Shown: piece after piece, positions 57,561 through 64,000 of the stretch
How positions within the stretch are numbered: the stretch's first letter is position 1
Layout: each line of letters opens with the position of its first letter
NCBI RefSeq assembly: GCF_954871325.1
Contig: NC_088776.1
Coordinates: 36,380,508 to 36,444,507 of the forward strand
DNA: 64,000 nt
Direction of reading: 5' to 3'
Source: Gordionus sp. m RMFG-2023
Lineage: Eukaryota; Nematomorpha; Gordioida; Chordodea; Parachordodidae
Made by a program: the position numbers and the translations under genes
Notes under the pieces: generated by a model
Databases searched by the model: none
What the model saw: the letters and a program-made list of their open reading frames with translations, nothing else
Told to the model about the DNA's origin: nothing

Positions 57561-58715
57561 AATTTATGAAATGTTTGCGAAATTTACTATTGAAAGCATT
57601 TTTGAAGTATACTTTGATAATAGCTATGTTAGGAGGAGGATTTTGGATATAATACAAATGGCATGAGAAGCTATATTGCCTTCTCCCTTAACACCATATC
57701 CTAATTGATATGTATACTTAATAAGTTAAGACCCTTGGCAATTATTTTTGCTATTCTTCTAATTAGCCCATTGCAATGGGGTGGATACCACCACAGTGTT
57801 TGTGAGATAATCAAGTTTGCCATATAATTGATTTGAATTTATGATGGCAGATCTTTTTTTTAAAAGAGTATTTAGGAAGGTTTTAAAAGCTTATAAATTA
57901 TTCTTTGAGATGAGTGTAGATTTTATAAGAAGTGAGAAGGCAAAAACCATAGTGTCTAGGTAAAAAATTTGTTAAAAGATTCGTAATTTACAAATCATAT
58001 TTTTTTATTCCATATTTTCATAATATGCCTTTTTTCTAAAAATTTTTAGAAATATTCGAAGAATGAATATAGATAATCTATTCCTCTCATTTGATTATTG
58101 ATTAAAAAAAAGATACTTTAAACGTTGGCATTATGAGCTGATATAGAAAAAAATAAAGCCTACTATAGCAGTTCACTACATTGTTTAAGGATTGGGATAT
58201 AAAAGAAATTAGACCCATCTGATTTTATTTGTAATAAACAATTTAAAGTTATAAAATTGGTTGAACAACTTTGACTCATTTAAAGAAACATTTTTATTTT
58301 TTAAAAAAATCTATAGACCTTTCTAAGTCTGATTACTTGGGAACATTTTTAATTTTCCATCCATTTGAAACATTCCAATTCTTCTAAAGGTTCTGATTAA
58401 AGAGCAAAATATAAAATTCTATGTCTATACATTTAATAAATTATTTTTCATTGGATTTATTTAATCTTTTGTCCATTTTTAACATCTGTTTCAAATGTTG
58501 CTTGAAAATAAGTTATGCAAAACTCTCATCTAGCAAGAATCTATTTTTTATATTATAAATTACAAATACATATTAATAAAAAATAATGGAAAATTTTAGA
58601 ATAATCCCTCATCTAAAAAATATAAATTTCTAAATCATTACTCTTCATCCATCGTTAAATAAAGGTAAAATTTATTATTTATCCATCATTGAATAAAGGA
58701 GAAAATTCTGATTCT
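57561..58715. other. intergenic, nothing recognised
   Basis: No open frames or repeats with support, apart from two similar CCATC.TT.AATAAAGG stretches (58,650 and 58,683). Confidence 0.35.
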
Positions 58716-58716
58716 T

Positions 58717-61630
58717 CCATATCAAATCAACTGAAGATTCAACCCAACCCCCTTCAATTTTTTTTAAAATTTGTATGATGGTAGTATATACACTAACTAG
58801 TAAAAATATGAAATTTTAATTCTCAACTCAGCTTATTTCATGAGATATGGCCATCTTTAGAAACGCGTAAATTCCAAAATACACTATATTTAATTTTAAA
58901 TATCTCAAAAAGTAATTAAGCTAAAGGCATAATTTAAATTTTATTAAATAGCTCTTTAAATAAGTCTATTACCAAAAACCGGAAATGGCTATAAAAAAAA
59001 TTGCTCTATTACCAAAAACCGGAAATGGCTATAAAAAAATTGCTCTTTTTTTTCTTTTAATTTTTTTAACAGATAGACATTATTCTTCTTAATATTTGTA
59101 CAAAATCCTAGATTGGGACGAGTACTGGATCAATAGTTATTACACTTTAAATATAAGTAGTATGGCTTAAATCCTATATTATACCAAATATAAAGTAATT
59201 TTTTTTTAAAAAGTGGGCAATATATGTGAATAATAGCATTAAAACGAAAATCCTAAAAAATATTATTATTTTGCATTTTTTAATTGTTAAAAACACTCAA
59301 AAATATATATTTTAAATATAACGCAAAACGCCTTAATTTGGAGGCATTATAAGGAATAAATAATAAGATTTTGTAAAAAGTAATAAAGTAACAACTATGA
59401 TAATAAAAAGTGAGCTCAATAATCTCTTCACCCCAACCTAAAGATTATATTCGTCCCAAATTTCTTCTTAAATTCGAGATTTGACCTGGCAACTCTGTGA
59501 TTGAATGATGAAGTTTATTTTTCATTGCCAGATAATTAATTATTATTATGATCGTCAGAAATATATTTTAATTTTAAAGATTATTTTAATCTACTTAAAA
59601 TTAATCAAAATAAAATAATTATATTTGGCATAAATTCAATATTCAAAATTAATTCCAACAGCAACAGCCGTCATTTTTATTGATTAATTTTACATAGCCC
59701 TTTTTCTAAGATATTAAATTTATTTATTAATTTAAAAAAAAATATATTTTTAATGTCTACAATTCCTGTAAAGTGCTGCAACCCATTTCGAATAAAATCT
59801 CATTCAGTACGTTACGATCTTAGAGGTGTTTTACAGTGGATGATACAAGTGAACTATTCTAGCTTATCAATTAATCAAAAAATTTGTAGTTCTTGCCGGA
59901 AAAAATAAAAAAAATATTCAACAAATCCCATCTTACCTTTTACTTCTACGATTGCTATCACATTACCTTCTACCTCAACTATTAATGAAACATTTAGCGG
60001 AACCTGATCAACCATGCAATAATCTCGAATCTTATACAGATTTGAATACTTCAATTTCAACTTTAAATGAAACTTTGCCATTTTTAGGGGAGACACTTAT
60101 TAAAAAGAAAGGTTAAATGAAAAAAAATATCCTGTAAATAAATTTTTGAAAATTCAGGGAAAAATTAAAAAAGATTTTAAAATAAATCTAGAGAATCAAG
60201 CAAAAAAAGATGAAGCCGAAATGATATATCAACTGAAGAAAAATTTGCTACAAGTTCTCGCAAAAAAATACAAATTTTAACAGTTTTACCAAAATCCTGA
60301 ACGCTTGATAAAATTGAAAAGGAATTTTCAACCACAAATTTTATGGCTTGGACATTTAAACAATTAGTTGAAGAAAAGGGTGTTCTGTCAAGCCCAAATA
60401 TCATAAAACCAAGTAGAATAATTCCGAATCGTTGAATAAAGTAATAGAATTTTACAATTCTGATGAAAACAGCAGACTTATGCCAGGTATGAATAATTTT
60501 ATATCAATGAAAGTTAATGGAAAAAAGAACCAAGTGCAAAAGAGATTAGTTTTATGCAATATAAAAGAATTATTTACCAATTTTAAAGAAATAAACAGTA
60601 ATATAAAGATAGGTTTTAGCAAGTTTGTTATCACGAGACCAAAAAACTGTATTTTAGCAGGCGGGTCTGGAATGCATACAATGTGCATCTGCACATTTCA
60701 TCAAAATGTTAATTATAATTGGTGGTAAATTAGATAAGTTAACTGCAAACCAGCATAATTTTCCATTTCCTCCCTTAAAAGATTATAAACACTACATTGC
60801 ACAAAGTCTATGCAATCCACCCCGGCCTTGCTGTTACTTAAGGAAATGCCAAATGTGTCCTGGCACTTTGGAACTTAAAGAAAGACTACACTTATTGTTT
60901 GATAATAATGCCATAGATTATATAACATTTAAACAATGACCGTACTACACTCGAAACTTTAACAAAGTCCGCCAACGAATTTGTGGAGTATTTGATTGGA
61001 AAATTAAATATTTTAATTCTTCATGCATTTATTTCTTCAGAACAATCTTCATTTTTTATGTTATTAAAATCGAATTTAAAGGATGGGGAATATCTAATTA
61101 TATCAGATTTGCAGAGATCTACGCTTTTGTGGTTCAAGATCACGCTCAAGGTTTCTATTGGACTAATAATCAGGCAACACTTCATCCATTTATGATTTAT
61201 TACCGCATAGAAGATATCATCAAACAAAGTTACGTGATTATATCAGATTGTCTCAAAACAATATTCTTCCTTTGATTTATTTCAAATAAAATTAATTCTA
61301 TTCTTGAAAGAAAGATATGATAAGATTTCAATAATATTTTATTTTTCTGATGGAGCTGTTACCCAGTATAAAAACAAAAAAAACTTTGTAAACCTCTACA
61401 ACATTATAATGATTTTGGGATCAAGGCAGAATGACATTTTTTTGCAACTGCGCATGGCAAAACTGCTTGTGATAGTTTAGGGGGAATTACTAAGAGGTTG
61501 GCGGCTAGAACAAGCCTGCAACGTCCTCATGAAATTCATATAATAACTCCTATTGACTTATATAATTATGCGAGAATCAATATCTCGGGAATTAATTATA
61601 TATTTGTTAGCAACATAATTATTTAAATCA
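58717..61630 (+). mobile_element. unclassified transposase element, copy 3 (best preserved)
   Basis: Starts CCATATCAAATCAAC. Coding remains begin with MSTIPVKCCNPFRIKSHSVR (59,752), continue with NEKKYPVNKFLKIQGK, DEAEMIYQLKKNLLQ, FMAWTFKQLVEEKGVLSS, then open frames 60,432-60,728 (VIEFYNSDENSRLMPG, IGFSKFVITRPKNC) and 60,706-60,939 (CQMCPGTLELKERLHLLFD), 60,983-61,195 (LILHAFISSEQSSF), a VVQDHAQGFYWTNNQATLHP stretch in another frame, SDGAVTQYKNKKNFVNL (near 61,365) and GGITKRLAARTSLQRPHEIH (near 61,500). At least six frame changes or stops, and the C-terminal about 150 residues present in copy 1 are missing. A 40-bp local duplication (ATTACCAAAAACCGG) sits at 58,967-59,044. I expect a DDE-type transposase but cannot name the family. 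Confidence 0.72.
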
Positions 61631-61897
61631 AAAAATAGGAATAAATAGTTTTCTTAAAATACACCTTTTGGCCAACCGATATTTAATATTGATACATTTT
61701 TAAAAAAGTTATGATTATTGCACCCTTACAATTTCAAGCAGGTCAATTGAATTGAAATATATATTCATCAAAGTTGGAGTTTGAAAAGAGGAGTACGAAA
61801 GTTTATATTTCGGAATCATGATTTACTCACCATCTTAATTTGCATACATTTCTTTCTCAAATCATTTATATTTGATGTAATATAGTATTGAAGATAG

Positions 61898-62117
61898 TAG
61901 TGTTGTTAAACGACTCGTTTTGAGCCAATTTTTAAAAATAGCTAACTAAATATTTCATCCAGAAAAATACGCAAGATTGAAGATTCTGCTCATAGATGGA
62001 ACAAAGGTCTAGACATATATATTAGAAATCTTGAGGCTTAGGCAATATTTTTCTGGCGAAAATATTGAGTTAGCAGTCTTAAAAAATTGGCTCAAAATGA
62101 GCTGTTTAACAACACTA
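61898..62117. mobile_element. 220-bp MITE, best copy of the TAGTGTTGTTAA family
   Basis: Ends TAGTGTTGTTAAACGACTCG and (inverted) TAGTGTTGTTAAACAGCTCA with about 36-bp arms (GTTTTGAGCCAATTTTT). Non-coding. Flanks GAAGATAG and TATTATAG agree in 5 of 8. Lies in or near the intron downstream of the NCAPD2 exon. Confidence 0.8.
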
Positions 62118-62191
62118 TATTATAGTACACCCAACCCACTAATACCTTTTGAAATTGTTTTATATGGGGAAAAATAAAAATTTTAAATAAC

Positions 62192-63026
62192 TTTATTTGA
62201 AAGCTCTTCGAAGAATATCTTAGCTGTTTGGCTAATGGTAGGGTCAGTGTCTAGCAGCCTTTTTGCAATCTCGCTCAATTGATCTTTGGCTATGATCATA
62301 TCACGGCCAATTAAGTGAGCCAGAATTTTGAGAGTTACCAATCTTATATATGGGATATTATCAGTCAGTCTATTATATAACATCATTTTAAAATGAGAAT
62401 TATATTAAAATTTTGTCAATAATATTAGATAAATCCAAATTCTTTAGAAAGAGGACAGAAAAATAACGCATGAGCATAGGCCTATTAAAAAACAAATATG
62501 ACAATATTCTTATTCGATTCGTTAATAAAATTTACTTATTTGATTTGAATTATTCGAATAATTCTTCTTTTAAAAATATTATTAAATAATTTGAACAAAA
62601 ATATATTACCATAATTTAATGCATATATAATTATTTAATTTAAAACAGAAAAAATATTATAATAATCTGATAATATAAACAAACTAATCGAATCCTTTGT
62701 CATTCGATTCATTTTTGAAGAGGCTATCTGCTCATTACCTATATTTTTTAAAAAAAATTTTGTCCGAAATATTAGAAATATGTGGAGAGAAAAATCGTAA
62801 CTTTTGTCAAACTAACCTTTTATTTTCAAAAATATGTTTGTATTAATTCATTTACCTTTCATATAGATAAGGGATCCATGGCTCTACTAAGGTGGGAAAT
62901 CGGACAATTAGATCACTAATTCCAATGATTATATTCGCTTTGGTGTCCGTATAATAGGGATCATTTTGAGTGTCCTTAGATAGGATTGTGAATATCAATG
63001 GTAAATGTTTTTCGCATAGTTTTGAG
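62192..63026 (-). CDS. NCAPD2: condensin complex subunit 1 (NCAPD2), two internal exons
   Basis: HEAT-repeat regulatory subunit of condensin I. Exon 63,026-62,856 encodes SKLCEKHLPLIFTILSKDTQ ... ANIIIGISDLIVRFPTLVEP WIPYLYE; exon 62,369-62,192 encodes LTDNIPYIRLVTLKILAHLI, GRDMIIAKDQLSEIAKRLLD and FFEELSNK. They join in phase 2 across a 486-nt GT-AG intron to LYERLTD, matching human LYARLRD; the block aligns residue by residue with the human protein (CENHLQLLFTML, DLAIRFPNLVDPWTPHLYA, THLILKDMVKVKGQVSEMA, KNFFNELSHKG). The donor after SNK (GTTATT) is phase 0. Exons on either side were not found; the next downstream would lie below the MITE at 61,898. Confidence 0.92.
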
Positions 63027-63029
63027 CTT

Positions 63030-63740
63030 TTTAATTATAGTATTTTAATCAAAAATATTTGATCAAATATGGACTTATATAGTAAATATAAATTTATTTT
63101 TTTTAAAAAAATGAAAGGTAAAAGGTTCCATAAATTATAAAATTTTGTCAAGAATGTGAAAAAAACATTTTATCAGATTCAGCTGAGTCTTAGGAATTAA
63201 AATTTGTCGATTATTATTTAAAATTAAACGCGAATTCGAGTATGAGGTCATAAACAAATTTTATTAATCGACAACCACAATTATAACGTTTCTATCGTGA
63301 CCTATAAATTTCAAACGTTAGAATTGGAAGACACAATAAGCGAATGGATCTTAAAATCCTAAAAGTTTTAAGTTTAAAAAAACATCCTATAAAATATTTA
63401 CATTTTATCAACCTTTATATTAAGAATAATAAATATAAGGGAGAGCAAGGTGGATGGGGATTATAATTGAAAAAGGTAACCTGATTATCATAAACTTTAA
63501 AAGGGTGAGTATTGAAGAGTTCCTAAGTAGTGGATGAGAAAATTTAACAGGAGACTTGATGATTTTCTCCACCAATCGAAGATACAAGCCGAGTAAAGCA
63601 TCAGGACCTTAGGGGTGGGGGGGGGGTAATTTTATAATTCATAGTAAATATAATTTTAGAATGATATATTATTTAATACTTTATCACTTACACTTGATTA
63701 CTATAAGGGCTTTGTTTAAAATCACTCTGATGTTACATTT
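63030..63740. other. NCAPD2 upstream intron, nothing recognised
   Basis: Should be intron of NCAPD2 on the minus strand. I could not find the preceding exon. A G-run sits at 63,616-63,627. Confidence 0.4.
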
Positions 63741-63742
63741 GG

Positions 63743-64000
63743 GTCATTCCATGACAAATCAACCACGATTTCGATTTTTTTAAAATTTGGTAAGCAAAGA
63801 AAGGTTAGTTTAGTTAAAAAATAGTCAAAATTTTAGCCTCGTATCATTTATATTTTTGGAGATATTAGGGTTCAGAATGGTATAAATGACGTATTTTTAC
63901 CATTATCTGCCTTCATTCAATTAAGCATATCTTAAAAACTACATAATTGTAAATAACAAATTTAATATCAAAATTACATACAAAGATTCTACTTTTAGAT
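63743..64000 (+). mobile_element. left end of another unclassified-transposase element, cut by the window edge
   Basis: Begins near GGGTCATTCCATGACAAATC, the same type of start as copy 3 (CCATATCAAATCAAC at 58,717), and, as there, is followed by TTTTTTTAAAATTTG and, further on, a GGAGATATTAGGGTTC stretch. No coding part is inside the window. Confidence 0.4.

Noticed and set aside
59875-60694. Minus-strand frames at 59,875-60,096, 60,177-60,404 and 60,452-60,694
   Set aside because: Shadows of the plus-strand transposase, whose blocks are recognisable family motifs.

Overview
The window is strongly A+T-rich eukaryotic DNA, most likely from an animal or close relative. Host genes are split by canonical GT-AG introns, many only 33-45 nt long. 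The repeats are typical of animals: several hAT elements with 8-bp target duplications, a piggyBac, a tRNA-derived SINE and a MADF-BESS gene. Minute introns plus high A+T would fit a reduced parasitic lineage (myxozoan or dicyemid, for instance), but the sequence does not settle the taxon.

Host genes. (1) Positions 1-14,650, minus strand: the N-terminal two fifths of CAND1 in twelve exons. Eight exons are packed into the last 1.5 kb; then comes a 9.9-kb intron holding an integrase fossil, an unclassified transposase element, a hAT, a piggyBac and a SINE. (2) 32.5-33.3 kb: a two-exon mitochondrial protein gene resembling complex I subunit NDUFV3, with a possible small divergent gene. (3) 43.8-44.5 kb, minus: terminal exon of an unidentified disordered protein. 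(4) 47.8-49.9 kb, minus: a three-exon gene for an unidentified 171-aa protein with a MITE inserted right at its start codon. (5) 62.2-63.0 kb, minus: two exons of condensin subunit NCAPD2.

Mobile DNA fills most of the rest. Region 15.8-18.8 kb holds two related non-autonomous elements, one inside the other in inverted orientation. Region 21.7-23.1 kb is an element with inverted ends of about 100 bp. Region 27.1-30.9 kb is an inverted-repeat element carrying a spliced gene for a ZSWIM/MULE-type zinc finger joined to an intact-looking OTU protease. Region 34.9-40.1 kb has three hAT-type elements with clear target duplications, one with a 392-bp segment triplicated. Region 40.7-43.5 kb shows a hAT inside a hAT inside an unclassified transposon. 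Region 51.5-53.0 kb is a satellite of about 108 bp built on the palindrome TGACAATTGTCA, also present inside another element at 37 kb. Region 55.3-57.6 kb has two more hAT elements; 58.7-61.6 kb has the best copy of the unclassified transposase.

Most notable: the OTU/zinc-finger inverted-repeat element; a recurring 55-bp module (at 32.8 and 36.35 kb, partial at 9.39 kb) that looks like a small-nuclear-RNA or spliced-leader-type unit; the palindromic satellite shared by two elements; and a large set of elements whose ends and target duplications can be read exactly. All assignments were made by eye, without database searches.
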